Shown here: positions 50,126-58,960 of the stretch, in pieces
Position numbering within the stretch: the stretch's first letter is position 1
Layout of the letters: each line of letters opens with the position of its first letter
Origin: Rhodoferax koreense
Lineage (GTDB): Bacteria; Pseudomonadota; Gammaproteobacteria; Burkholderiales; Burkholderiaceae_C
Length of the DNA: 64,000 nt
Direction: 5' to 3'
NCBI RefSeq assembly: GCF_001955695.1
Contig: NZ_CP019236.1
Coordinates: 3,720,001-3,784,000 of the forward strand
The notes under the pieces: model-generated
What the model saw: only the letters and a program-made list of their open reading frames with translations
Told to the model about the DNA's origin: nothing
The model's database searches: none
Program-made: the position numbers and the translations under genes

Positions 50126-51310
50126 ATGCTGCTCAACACCGAAGACTTCCGGCGCGCCGCGCGCTCGGCCCTGCCCCGCTTCGTCTTCGATTACATCGAA
50201 GGCCATGCGGATGACGGCCACTGCATCAGAAGAAACCACGCCGATCTGGCCGCTGTGGAACTCACGCCCAGGGTCTTGCGCGACACCACCCGCGTCGATA
50301 CGTCCATCGAGGTCTTCGGCCAAAGATGGGCCGCGCCATTCGGCATCGCACCGACCGGTCTCAACGGCCTGGTGCGACCGGGCGGCGACCTGATCCTGGC
50401 GCAAGCGGCGGCAAAGGCCGGCATTCCGTTTTGCCTGTCGACGGCCTCGAACATGCGCCTGGAAGCGGTACGGGACGGTGCGGCCGACAGCCAGCAATGG
50501 ATGCAGCTCTACGTCATGCACCGCGAAATGGCTGGGCAAATCGTCGAAAGAGCCAAACGCGCAGGCTACCAGGCGCTGGTGCTGACGGTGGACGTGCCTG
50601 TGAGTGGCAAACGTGAACTGGACCTGCGCAACGGCTTCAGGATGCCGTTCAAACCGACGGCCAGACTGGCCTGGGACCTGGTGACACATCCCACCTGGTC
50701 GTTGAGGATGGCACTGCAGGGTCAGCCCGATTTCGCCAACCTCACGCCGAGCGGCGACGCCCTGGGCTCCGCGAGCCTGCAAGCGGCCCTGCTGGCCCGC
50801 GCCATGGACCGCTCATTGGTGTGGGACAGCTTGCGCTGGCTGCGCCAGCTCTGGGATGGCCCGCTGCTGCTCAAGGGTGTGCTGCATGCGGCCGATGCAC
50901 GGCTGGCGCTGGCGCATGGTGTGGACGGATTGATCGTGTCCAACCACGGCGGGCGGCAGAACGATGCTTCGCCGTCCGCCATCTCCGCTTTGCCGCGCGT
51001 GGTCGATGCGGTGGGCGGGAAAATCCCGGTCTTCATGGACAGCGGCATCCGGCGCGGCGGCGACATCGCCAAGGCACTGTCCCTGGGGGCGACGGCTGCC
51101 TTCGTCGGCAGGCCGACGCTGTATGCCTTGGCCGCCCAGGGTGCGCCGGGCGTGCGGTCCGTCATCGAGGTGCTGAAGGAAGACTTGGTGCGGAACATGA
51201 CCTTGCTTGGCGCAACCCGCATTGATGGGCTGCGCGACTTGGCATCCGATCCTCGGCCCCAGGCACCAGCCGACGCCACACCACAAATTCATTACCAGGC
51301 CAGGGCTTGA
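50126..51310 (+). CDS. mdlB: FMN-dependent 2-hydroxy acid dehydrogenase, (S)-mandelate dehydrogenase-like
   Basis: The 394-residue flavoprotein oxidises an L/S-2-hydroxy acid to the 2-oxo acid. It shares with P. putida MdlB, from memory, the blocks FDYIEGHADD, GIAPTGLNGLVRPGGDLILA, CLSTASNMRLE, QLYVMHREMAGQIVERA and LRWLRQLWDGPLLLKGVL. The catalytic His is in IVSNHGGRQND and is residue 274, the same number as in P. putida MdlB. FMN-phosphate residues lie in FMDSGIRRGGDIAKAL. A central segment of about 40 residues matches the membrane-binding loop region of MdlB. It is the last gene of the operon. Confidence 0.87.
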   Translation: MLLNTEDFRRAARSALPRFVFDYIEGHADDGHCIRRNHADLAAVELTPRVLRDTTRVDTSIEVFGQRWAAPFGIAPTGLNGLVRPGGDLILAQAAAKAGIPFCLSTASNMRLEAVRDGAADSQQWMQLYVMHREMAGQIVERAKRAGYQALVLTVDVPVSGKRELDLRNGFRMPFKPTARLAWDLVTHPTWSLRMALQGQPDFANLTPSGDALGSASLQAALLARAMDRSLVWDSLRWLRQLWDGPLLLKGVLHAADARLALAHGVDGLIVSNHGGRQNDASPSAISALPRVVDAVGGKIPVFMDSGIRRGGDIAKALSLGATAAFVGRPTLYALAAQGAPGVRSVIEVLKEDLVRNMTLLGATRIDGLRDLASDPRPQAPADATPQIHYQARA

Positions 51311-51368
51311 CCCAGAAAATCAGCGCCCGGCGGTGTAGCGTAGAGGTTTTGCCCAAAGCCGCTTCCCG

Positions 51369-52001
51369 ATGCCCCAAACCCTGGAAACCGACCCCTCGCC
51401 TGGCGTCCGCCAGATCCTGAACTTCTGGCTCGGCGACGCCGTCGCGACCGGCTGGCCGAGCGATCCCGCGATCTGCCGGCGCTGGTGGAAAAGCAGCCCG
51501 GCGCTCGACGCGCAGATCGCGGCGCGCTTCGGCCCGCGCGTGCACCAGGCCCTGGACGATGGTTTGCCGTGCTGGGAGGCCAAACCGCTGGCCCGGCTGG
51601 CCTTGGTGCTGCTGCTCGACCAGTTCACGCGCAATGTGTTCCGTGGCCAGGCCCGGGCCTTCGCGGGTGACGCGCGCGCCCAGGCGCTGAGCCTGGACGC
51701 GCTGGACCGCGGGCTGGACGCCACGCTGCCGCTCGCGGGCCGGCTGTTCCTGGCCATGCCGCTGATGCACGCGGAAGGCCTCGCAATGCAAGAACGCAGC
51801 GTGGCCTACTTTCAAGCCCTGGCCGAACAGGCACCACCCGCGCAACACCAGGCGGTGGCGCAAAGCGCCGCCTCCGCACGCGAACACCGCGACATCGTGG
51901 CGCGCTTCGGCCGTTTTCCGCACCGCAATGCGGTGCTGGGCCGCGAAGACACGCCCGAGGAGGCCGCGTTCCTGCGGCACGGCCCGCGTTTCGGGCAGTA
52001 G
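51369..52001 (+). CDS. DUF924-family protein
   Basis: This 210-residue cytoplasmic protein of unknown function belongs to the TPR-like DUF924 family. Recognised blocks are ILNFWLGDAVATGWPSD, WWKSSPALDAQIAARFGPRV, ARLALVLLLDQFTRNVFRGQ, FLAMPLMHAEGLAMQERSV and the ending FPHRNAVLGREDTPEEAAFL. It lies 58 bases after the mandelate-type operon on the same strand but is a common stand-alone gene, so a pathway link is not implied. Confidence 0.88.
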   Translation: MPQTLETDPSPGVRQILNFWLGDAVATGWPSDPAICRRWWKSSPALDAQIAARFGPRVHQALDDGLPCWEAKPLARLALVLLLDQFTRNVFRGQARAFAGDARAQALSLDALDRGLDATLPLAGRLFLAMPLMHAEGLAMQERSVAYFQALAEQAPPAQHQAVAQSAASAREHRDIVARFGRFPHRNAVLGREDTPEEAAFLRHGPRFGQ

Positions 52002-52022
52002 GCGCCCCGTCCCGGCCGGTGG

Positions 52023-53627
52023 TCAGGCGCCGAGGTCCACCGCGCGCGCGCGCAGCCGGCCGTCCTCGCGCATCTTGAATTTGGCCACGCGGTGCGTCGG
52101 CGTGTGCGGCAGCGCGTCCACGATGGCCACGTAACGCGGCACCTTGATGGCGGCCAGCCGTTCGCGGCACCACTGCGCAATGTCTTGCGGCGCGGCCACC
52201 TGGCCGGGCCGCAGCACCACGGCCACGAGGATGTCGTCTTCGCCGAGTTCGGAGGGCACGGGGATGGCCGCGGCCTCCAGCACCGCCGGGTGCTGGCCGA
52301 CCACCCGGTCGAGCTCGGCGCCGGAGATGTTTTCGCCGCGCTTGCGGATGATGTCCTTCTTGCGTGCCACGAACCAGAAGTAGCCGTCCGCGTCCATCTG
52401 TGCCAGGTCGCCCGTCAGGAACCAGCCGTCGCGGAACGCGGCGCGGGTCTGGGCCTCGTCACGGAAGTAGCCTTGCATCACGATGGGCGTGCGCACCACG
52501 AGTTCGCCGATCTCGCCCGGCCCGAGGAAGCCGCCGTCGTCGCCCATGATGCGCAGCTCGGCCAGCGACAGCGCCGGATCGGGGTGCAGGCTGGGCCGGC
52601 CCATGCTGCCCACCTTGTGGGGCCCGGGAAACGGGTTGTTCAACGCACCCGGCACCTCGGACATGCCGTAGCCCTCGATCAGCGTGGGCACGCCGAATTC
52701 CTGCTGGTAGACGCCGTACGTCTCGGCGTCGAACGGCGCGCCGTAGATCTTGCGCAGCCGGTGGCCCGGCACGAACTCGCTGCGCGGGCGGCGCATCAGG
52801 ATAGCGCTGGCCGCGGCGATGGTGTTGACCTCGGTGGCCCCAGTTTCGTGCACCACCTGCCAGAAACGCGAGGCCGAGAACCGTGGCTCCAGCAGCAGCG
52901 TGGCCCCGGCGGCCAGCGCGCCGCCGAAGGAGTAGAAGATGGCGTTCACATGGAACAGCGGCAGCACGCACAACAGCCGGTCGTCGGGCTGCAGGAACAT
53001 GCGCGCCACGAAGCCTTCGCCCGCCATCACCAGGCTGCGCTGGCTGTGCATCACGCCTTTCGGAAAGCCCGTGGTGCCCGAGGTGTAGATGAACACGCAG
53101 GTGGCATCCGCCTCGGTGCTCGGCGGCGGTGGCTGCGGCGCGTCCTCCCTGGCTACCAGCGCCTCCAGCACCGGCAGGTCCACGCCTTCGGCGGGCGTAT
53201 TGAGCCAAAGCCAAGGCGCAACGGGCCAGGCCTGGCACGCGGCCGTTACCGTGGGCAGGGCGTGCGGGGAACACACGACGCCGGCGACCTGGGCGTGTTC
53301 GAGCACATAACGCGCCTCTTCCACGCCATAGTCAGGGTTCACCGGCACCATGGTCGCGCCGAGCCAGGCCAGCGCGCACAACACGAACACGCTGGACGGG
53401 TGGTTGTGCGACATCACGCCGACGCGGTCGCCCGCGCCCACGCCTTGGCGCGCCAGCACGCCGGCCGTGCGCTCGACCTGCTTCAACACCTCGGCGTAAC
53501 GCAAGGAACGGCCCTGAAACACCAGGCATTCGCGCGCGCCGGCCACGGCCGCACGGCTTTGCAGCAGCGATGCGAGCGTGCCGGCATGCGGCGGGTACAG
53601 CTTCAGCGTCTCGAGCGGCGTCAACAT
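52023..53627 (-). CDS. AMP-forming acyl-CoA ligase
   Basis: This 534-residue ANL-superfamily ligase activates a carboxylate to its CoA thioester. Adenylation motifs are visible: IYTSGTTGFPKGVMHSQRS (phosphate loop), LIEGYGMSEVPGALNNPFPG, FLTGDLAQMDADGYFWFV, the hinge RKKDIIRKRGENISGAE and a C-terminal Lys in THRVAKFKMRE. The start at 53627 (MLTPLETLKLYPPHAG) lies two bases after the citryl-CoA lyase-like stop, so the two are coupled. The acyl substrate cannot be read by eye; context suggests a small di- or tricarboxylate. Confidence 0.88.
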   Translation of the reverse strand: MLTPLETLKLYPPHAGTLASLLQSRAAVAGARECLVFQGRSLRYAEVLKQVERTAGVLARQGVGAGDRVGVMSHNHPSSVFVLCALAWLGATMVPVNPDYGVEEARYVLEHAQVAGVVCSPHALPTVTAACQAWPVAPWLWLNTPAEGVDLPVLEALVAREDAPQPPPPSTEADATCVFIYTSGTTGFPKGVMHSQRSLVMAGEGFVARMFLQPDDRLLCVLPLFHVNAIFYSFGGALAAGATLLLEPRFSASRFWQVVHETGATEVNTIAAASAILMRRPRSEFVPGHRLRKIYGAPFDAETYGVYQQEFGVPTLIEGYGMSEVPGALNNPFPGPHKVGSMGRPSLHPDPALSLAELRIMGDDGGFLGPGEIGELVVRTPIVMQGYFRDEAQTRAAFRDGWFLTGDLAQMDADGYFWFVARKKDIIRKRGENISGAELDRVVGQHPAVLEAAAIPVPSELGEDDILVAVVLRPGQVAAPQDIAQWCRERLAAIKVPRYVAIVDALPHTPTHRVAKFKMREDGRLRARAVDLGA

Positions 53628-53629
53628 GG

Positions 53630-54460
53630 TCAAGGCTCCCGCGACGGGCTGGCCTGGCCATGCAGGCGGCCGCGCATGTGGGCCGTGGCCTCGTCCTCCG
53701 CACGGTGCCAGAGCTCCACCGCCATCGGCCGGCGCGCCTCTTCCAGCACGTGGCCGACCAGGCCCACGGCGCGGGCCATCACGCCCAGGCCATGCGACAC
53801 CTGCGAAGACAGGCCCATCTCGCAGCACAGGGCACCGATGGCCCCGGTGGCGTTGATCGGCATCGGCTTGCCGAAGGCGGCGCTGGCCGCCTGCGCTACG
53901 GCCTGCATCAGGGCCACGTAGCGGCCGTGGAAGCCGGTCTGCTCGGCGATGGCGAACAGGCGCACCGTGCGCGGGTCCACCGGCTTGTGGATCGGATGGC
54001 CCAGGCCGGGGATGATTTTTTTCTGCGTGCGGTGCGTGCGCACGATGGCCTCGGCGAGCGCCGGCAGGTCGGCCCCGGCCGCCGCCGCGGGTCCGTCGTC
54101 GGGCGCAGCGAAGGCCTGGGCCAGCATGCGCGCCGAGCCCTCGGTCGACCCCACAAAGACACTGCCCAGCCCGAGCAGGCCGGCGGCCACGGCCGCCTGC
54201 ATGGCTTCCGGCGCGCCGGCATAGGTCATGCGCGCGGCCAGCGTGGACGGCACGATGCCATGCTCCACCAGCGTCACCAGGATCGCGTTGAACATGCGCG
54301 ACTGCGGTGGTGTGGGCAGGCGGCCGGTGACCTCGAGGAAGGCCATGTCACCGAAGTTGACCTCGCCCAGGAGGTCGTTGCAAAGGTCGTGGCCGTGCAC
54401 GCCGATGGCCTCGGGCGTGCTCCAGGCGATGTCGGTGTGCAGGGGGGTACGTTGGCTCAT
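53630..54460 (-). CDS. Citryl-CoA lyase-like citrate-synthase-fold protein
   Basis: The protein has 276 residues, much shorter than citrate synthase (about 430). The C-terminal signature GLGHPIHKPVDPRTVRLFAI matches the citrate-synthase GFGH..DPR block. VEHGIVPSTLAARMTY matches the first catalytic His region. Where citrate synthase has the second active-site His (PLHGGA), this protein reads GSVFVGSTEG, a change I recall from citryl-CoA lyase-type relatives. It may cleave a 3-hydroxyacyl-CoA dicarboxylate into acetyl-CoA and an oxo acid. It is in an operon with a Bug receptor upstream and an acyl-CoA ligase downstream. Confidence 0.78.
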   Translation of the reverse strand: MSQRTPLHTDIAWSTPEAIGVHGHDLCNDLLGEVNFGDMAFLEVTGRLPTPPQSRMFNAILVTLVEHGIVPSTLAARMTYAGAPEAMQAAVAAGLLGLGSVFVGSTEGSARMLAQAFAAPDDGPAAAAGADLPALAEAIVRTHRTQKKIIPGLGHPIHKPVDPRTVRLFAIAEQTGFHGRYVALMQAVAQAASAAFGKPMPINATGAIGALCCEMGLSSQVSHGLGVMARAVGLVGHVLEEARRPMAVELWHRAEDEATAHMRGRLHGQASPSREP

Positions 54461-54483
54461 GGGTGTCCTTGTGGTTGCTGCGC

Positions 54484-55467
54484 TCAATCCAGTTTCGCGC
54501 CGGAGATCTTGACTTTCTGCGCGCCGAGTTCGCGGTCGCCCTTGAGGAACGCGGCGAATTGCGCGGGGGTGTCGCCGACCGCTTCGAAGCCCAGTGGCTG
54601 CAGGTACTTGGTCTTGAACTCCTGCGTGTTGACCACCTTGCTCATGTCGCGGGCGAACCGCTCCGTGATCTCGGCCGGTGTGCCCTTTGGCGCCACCACG
54701 CCGAAGTAGTAGGAGGCATCGAAGTTGGGGTAACCCACTTCGGCAAAGGTCGGCACGTTCGGCGCCGCAGGCTGCCGGTTCTTGCCCGACACCGCCAGCG
54801 CCTTCACCTTGTTCGATTCGATGAAGGGCGCCACGCCGCCGGTGACAGCGAACATCGCATCGATGCGGCCGGCCATGAGTTCCTGTACCGCGGCCGGCAA
54901 GCCCTTGAAGGCCACGTGTTCCATCTGCAGCCCATGGATGTTGTTGAACCAGGCCGAGGCCAGGTGATTCACGCCGCCCGCCCCGATGGAGCCGTAATTC
55001 AGCTTGCCCGGGTTCTGCTTCACGTAGTCCACGAATTCCTTGACGTTGCTGGCCGGGAAATCGGGGCGCGTGACCAGCATCAGGTTGCCGATGGCGAGTT
55101 TGGCCACCGGCTCGAAGTCACGCACGGGGTCGTACGGGATTTTCGGATAGAGCGCCTGGTTCAGGCTGAACGTGCCGTCGGACGCCACCAGGAAGTTGTA
55201 GCCGTCGGGCGCGCTCTTGGCCAGCAGGTCGGCAGCGATGATTTCGTTCGCACCGGGGCGGTTGTCCACGATGAAGGGCTGGCCCCAGCTGTCGCCCAGC
55301 TTCTGGGCGATGGCGCGCACCATCACGTCGGCGGGGCCGCCGGCTGCGTACGGCACAAGGATCCGGATCGGCTTGTTCGGGTAAGCCTGTGCCAGCGCCA
55401 GGCCTGGTACGGAAAGGGCGGCTGCGGCGGCCAGCCTAGCCAGCCAGTGACGACGGGAAATCTGCAT
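54484..55467 (-). CDS. Bug-family tripartite tricarboxylate transporter receptor
   Basis: This 327-residue periplasmic binding protein has signal peptide MQISRRHWLARLAAAAALSV and probable cleavage after LALA. The mature N terminus AYPNKPIRILVPYAAGGPAD and the loop LNYGSIGAGGVNHLASAWFN are standard for Bug receptors of carboxylates. It is the first gene of the Bug/lyase/ligase operon and divergent from the IclR regulator. No TctA/TctB partner is adjacent. Confidence 0.9.
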   Translation of the reverse strand: MQISRRHWLARLAAAAALSVPGLALAQAYPNKPIRILVPYAAGGPADVMVRAIAQKLGDSWGQPFIVDNRPGANEIIAADLLAKSAPDGYNFLVASDGTFSLNQALYPKIPYDPVRDFEPVAKLAIGNLMLVTRPDFPASNVKEFVDYVKQNPGKLNYGSIGAGGVNHLASAWFNNIHGLQMEHVAFKGLPAAVQELMAGRIDAMFAVTGGVAPFIESNKVKALAVSGKNRQPAAPNVPTFAEVGYPNFDASYYFGVVAPKGTPAEITERFARDMSKVVNTQEFKTKYLQPLGFEAVGDTPAQFAAFLKGDRELGAQKVKISGAKLD

Positions 55468-55645
55468 GGTTGTCTCCTAGGAATGGTCGCAAGTCCTGAA
55501 TGTGAACTTGTCTCGAAGGTCAAATCTTAGGAAATCACCAGCACACTGGCGATGGTTTGACGCAACGATTCGCCCAACATTTTCATATTTCCATCATTTA
55601 GTCCGTTATATGGACGCATCGCTTCAGCCCGGATATGCTGTGCGC

Positions 55646-56482
55646 ATGCCCTCTTCAAAAGACCACGCCACTGTCGCGCCTGCCTCCCCGTCAGGCAGCA
55701 CCTCCATTGACCACGCCACCGGTGCGCAAACCGTCGACCGCGCCTGCGAGTTGCTGCGCGCCGTGGCACGCGGCGGCGCCCAGGGCGTCCGCATGCTGGA
55801 CTTATGCGCACACACCGGTCTGAGCCGGCCGACGGCACACCGCATCCTGCGTTCGCTGCAAACGGCGGGACTGGTACAGCAGTTGGCCGACAACCGGCGC
55901 TATGCACTGGGCAGCGGCATGTTCGAACTCGGACTGGCCGCGCCGAATCCGATCGCCCAGTTTCCTCAGGTGCGCAGCACCATCGAGGCGCTGGCCGCCA
56001 GCACCAACGACACCGTCTACCTCATGCTGCGCAGCTACGACGATGTCGTCTGCACCTGGCGTGCGCAAGGTGCATTTCCGATCAAACCGAATGTGGTGCC
56101 ACTCGGCGAGCGTCGACCCGTCGCGGCCAGCATGGCCGGCCTGGCTTTGCTGGCCGCACTGCCCGAATCCGATGCCGAGGCGCTGATGCAGAACAACCGG
56201 CCCGATCTGGCGCGGTACTGCCGCATGTCCTTCGAGGACGTGCAGCGCAACGTGCACGAAGCGCGCCGCCAGGGCTATTCGACCGGGGCCAACGCGGTGA
56301 TCGATGGCATCACCGCGGTCGGCATGGCCGTGCCCGCCAGCCACGGCCGACCGTTTCTGGCCATGAGCGTTTCGGCGATTTCTTACCGCATCCCGCCCGA
56401 ACGTGTGCCGGAACTGGTCAGGCTGCTGCGACGAACGGCGGAACGCATTGCCGACATCACCGGTTGCAACCAGGCCACCTGA
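55646..56482 (+). CDS. IclR-family transcriptional regulator
   Basis: This 278-residue regulator has an IclR winged HTH near residues 30-95 (RACELLRAVARGGAQGVRML, then CAHTGLSRPTAHRILRSLQT). The C-terminal effector domain includes RYALGSGMFELGLAAPNP and RQGYSTGANAVIDGITAVGM. Two upstream in-frame ATGs (55502, 55610) exist; none has a clear ribosome-binding site, and 55646 best matches family length. It is divergent from the Bug/citryl-CoA lyase/ligase operon and probably controls it. Confidence 0.85.
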   Translation: MPSSKDHATVAPASPSGSTSIDHATGAQTVDRACELLRAVARGGAQGVRMLDLCAHTGLSRPTAHRILRSLQTAGLVQQLADNRRYALGSGMFELGLAAPNPIAQFPQVRSTIEALAASTNDTVYLMLRSYDDVVCTWRAQGAFPIKPNVVPLGERRPVAASMAGLALLAALPESDAEALMQNNRPDLARYCRMSFEDVQRNVHEARRQGYSTGANAVIDGITAVGMAVPASHGRPFLAMSVSAISYRIPPERVPELVRLLRRTAERIADITGCNQAT

Positions 56483-56505
56483 CCGCGGTAAAACGCGTTC
56501 GTGTC

Positions 56506-57411
56506 CTAACTGGCCGCCGCCGCACGTGCGACCAGCCAATCCTCGAACGCCGCCAGGGCAGGCGGAGCGTCACGCACCAGCGGCGCCACGAGGTAATAGG
56601 CACGGCCGCTGCGCAGCGGCCGGTCGCAGGCCACCACCAGGTCACCGCGAAGCAATTCGTCCTCGATGAGGATGCGTGGGATCAGCGCGACGCCAAGTCC
56701 GTGGGTGGCGGCCGTCGCAGTCATGGAAAACAACTCATAACGCGGCCCGCGCAGCGGCTGCTGGGCGGCCACGCCTGCGGCCTCGAACCATTGGCGCCAA
56801 CCATCGGGACGCGTGCTCTGCTGCAGCAACGGCAGTTCGGCAATGGCTTGCGGTGCAAGCTCGGCCTGTCCGGCGAGCAGGGTCGGGCTGCACACGGGCA
56901 CGACTTCCTCGCCAATGAGTGGCACGGCCCGCGTGCCGGGCCAGTTGGCCACTTGCTCCGGCGTGCCAGCGTAGAGCGCGGCATCGAACAGGCTGTCGGC
57001 GAACAGGAAAGGACGGGTGCGTGTTTCGATGTGCACCACGATCTCGGGATGGTGCCGCGCCAGGTCGGCCAGCCGGGGAATCAGCCAACGGGTCGCGAAA
57101 GTGGCGACAGCGGCCAGCGCGACCGCCCCGCCGGCGCCCTGGCGCGACATGACGTTGAGGGTGTCCAATTCGAGCGCATCGAGCCGGCGGCCCACCTGGC
57201 GCGCATAGTCGACGCCGCTGTCGGTGAGAGCTACGCCATGGCGGGTGCGGCGGAACAGCACGACACCGAGGAAACCCTCGAGCGAGGCGATCTGACGCGA
57301 GACGGCGCCCTGCGTCACCGCCAATTCCTGCGCGGCCCGGCTGTAGCTCTCATGCCGAGCGGCCGCCTCGAAGCAGGCAAGCGCCTGCGTGGAAGGGATT
57401 TTTCGTTTCAA
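56506..57411 (-). CDS. gcdR: LysR-family regulator, GcdR-like
   Basis: The 301-residue regulator starts MKRKIPSTQALACFEAAARH and has HTH text SYSRAAQELAVTQGAVSRQI, then VALTDSGVDYARQVGRRLDA. The GcvA-like ligand domain includes WLIPRLADLARHHPEIVVHI and GEEVVPVCSPTLLAGQAEL. It is divergent from the glutaryl-CoA dehydrogenase gene with 163 bases between starts, which is the gcdR-gcdH arrangement of pseudomonads and burkholderias. The function is assigned from context. Confidence 0.8.
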   Translation of the reverse strand: MKRKIPSTQALACFEAAARHESYSRAAQELAVTQGAVSRQIASLEGFLGVVLFRRTRHGVALTDSGVDYARQVGRRLDALELDTLNVMSRQGAGGAVALAAVATFATRWLIPRLADLARHHPEIVVHIETRTRPFLFADSLFDAALYAGTPEQVANWPGTRAVPLIGEEVVPVCSPTLLAGQAELAPQAIAELPLLQQSTRPDGWRQWFEAAGVAAQQPLRGPRYELFSMTATAATHGLGVALIPRILIEDELLRGDLVVACDRPLRSGRAYYLVAPLVRDAPPALAAFEDWLVARAAAAS

Positions 57412-57574
57412 AGTATGTCAAGTTTACACATCTGAACCATCTTTTCCCACCGATTTGGGTCATTGTTATGAGCACTCCTCATTTCTCGATGAAAAACTCT
57501 CGCTTGCCGCCCCAGTCTCGACTGTTTAGCATCGACCGTTCTGCAGTTTCTTATTCCTTCATCACGGAGACACC

Positions 57575-58765
57575 ATGGCCAACGCCCGCTTCCACTGGGA
57601 AGACCCCTTCCTGCTCGACCAACAGCTCACCGACGACGAACGCATGGTGCGTGACGCGGCCAACGCCTATTGCCAGGACAAGCTCGCGCCGCGTGTGCTG
57701 GAGGCCTTCCGCCACGAGCGCACCGACCCGGCCATCTTCCGGGAGATGGGCGAACTCGGCCTGCTCGGCCCCACCATCCCCGAGCAATACGGCGGCCCTG
57801 GCCTGAACTACGTCGCGTACGGCCTGATCGCACGCGAAGTGGAGCGCGTGGACTCAGGCTACCGTTCGATGGCCAGCGTGCAGAGTTCGCTGGTGATGGT
57901 GCCGATCAACGAGTTCGGCACCGAGGCGCAGAAGCAGAAGTTCCTGCCCAAGCTTGCCACCGGCGAATGGATCGGCTGCTTCGGCCTGACCGAACCCGAC
58001 CACGGCTCCGACCCCGGCTCGATGGCCACGCGCGCCTACAAGACGGATGGCGGCTACAAGCTCAAGGGCAGCAAGATGTGGATCTCCAACAGCCCGATCG
58101 CCGACGTGTTCGTGGTGTGGGCGAAGGAAGTCGACAAGGCCGGCAACGTCGGCCCCATCCGTGGCTTCGTGCTGGAAAAGGGCATGAAGGGCCTGAGCGC
58201 GCCGGCGATCCACGGCAAGGTGGGCCTGCGCGCTTCGATTACCGGCGAGATCGTGATGGAAGACGTGTTCTGCCCCGAGGAAAACGCGTTCCCGGACATC
58301 CAGGGGCTGAAGGGGCCCTTCACCTGCCTCAATTCGGCACGGTACGGCATCGCCTGGGGCGCGCTTGGCGCCGCCGAGGCCTGCTGGCACACCGCGCGGC
58401 AGTACACCATGGACCGCAAGCAGTTCGGCAAGCCGCTGGCCGCAAACCAGTTGATCCAGAAGAAACTGGCCGACATGCAGACGGAGATCGCGCTGGGCCT
58501 GCAAGGCTGCCTGCGCCTGGGCCGCATGAAGGACGAAGGCACGGCGGCGGTGGAAACCACCTCGCTGATCAAGCGCAATTCTTGCGGCAAGGCTTTGGAC
58601 ATCGCCCGCCTGGCGCGCGACATGCTGGGCGGCAATGGCATCAGCGACGAGTTCGGCGTGGCCCGGCATCTGGTCAACCTGGAAGTCGTCAACACGTACG
58701 AAGGCACGCACGACATCCACGCGCTGATCCTCGGGCGGGCGCAGACGGGACTCGCGGCGTTTTGA
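57575..58765 (+). CDS. gcdH: Glutaryl-CoA dehydrogenase
   Basis: The enzyme oxidises and decarboxylates glutaryl-CoA to crotonyl-CoA in lysine and aromatic breakdown. The 396-residue acyl-CoA dehydrogenase has the FAD/substrate blocks [20 protein letters not shown] and [17 protein letters not shown], the loop [20 protein letters not shown], and catalytic Glu376 in [20 protein letters not shown]. The YRS..SVQSSL segment distinguishes this subfamily from short-chain acyl-CoA dehydrogenases. It is followed by a CoA-transferase on the same strand. Confidence 0.93.
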   Translation: MANARFHWEDPFLLDQQLTDDERMVRDAANAYCQDKLAPRVLEAFRHERTDPAIFREMGELGLLGPTIPEQYGGPGLNYVAYGLIAREVERVDSGYRSMASVQSSLVMVPINEFGTEAQKQKFLPKLATGEWIGCFGLTEPDHGSDPGSMATRAYKTDGGYKLKGSKMWISNSPIADVFVVWAKEVDKAGNVGPIRGFVLEKGMKGLSAPAIHGKVGLRASITGEIVMEDVFCPEENAFPDIQGLKGPFTCLNSARYGIAWGALGAAEACWHTARQYTMDRKQFGKPLAANQLIQKKLADMQTEIALGLQGCLRLGRMKDEGTAAVETTSLIKRNSCGKALDIARLARDMLGGNGISDEFGVARHLVNLEVVNTYEGTHDIHALILGRAQTGLAAF

Positions 58766-58769
58766 GCGC

Positions 58770-58905
58770 GCCCCAAGTCGCTGCGCTCGTTACCCCTTGC
58801 AGGGGGGCAACATCTACGGCCCGGCGAAGCCGGTTCCGTACTGTGCTGGAATAAGGCAGGCTCGTCCTTTACCGCCCGATTGTCTCGAGCTTGTCGAAGG
58901 CTCTG
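58770..58905 (+). repeat. Dispersed intergenic repeat, copy C
   Basis: The 195-base gap between gcdH and the CoA-transferase gene is mostly repeat. It reads ccccaagtcgctgcgctcg, then ccttgcaggggggcaac, then core ggcccggcgaagccggttcc. Further on is gagcttgtcgaag near 58,886. The first part matches the copy near 15,788 and the core is identical to the inverted copy near 22,090. It interrupts what would otherwise be a tight two-gene operon. Confidence 0.65.
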
Positions 58906-58960
58906 CAGGGAGAGGCCAGGCTGAGCGGCAACGGGGCTCAAAGCAATAACGGAAACAACC

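Noticed and set aside
53630..54460. Citrate synthase (gltA)
   Set aside because: It is far too short and lacks the second catalytic His loop. The operon with a ligase and a Bug receptor does not fit a citric acid cycle enzyme.
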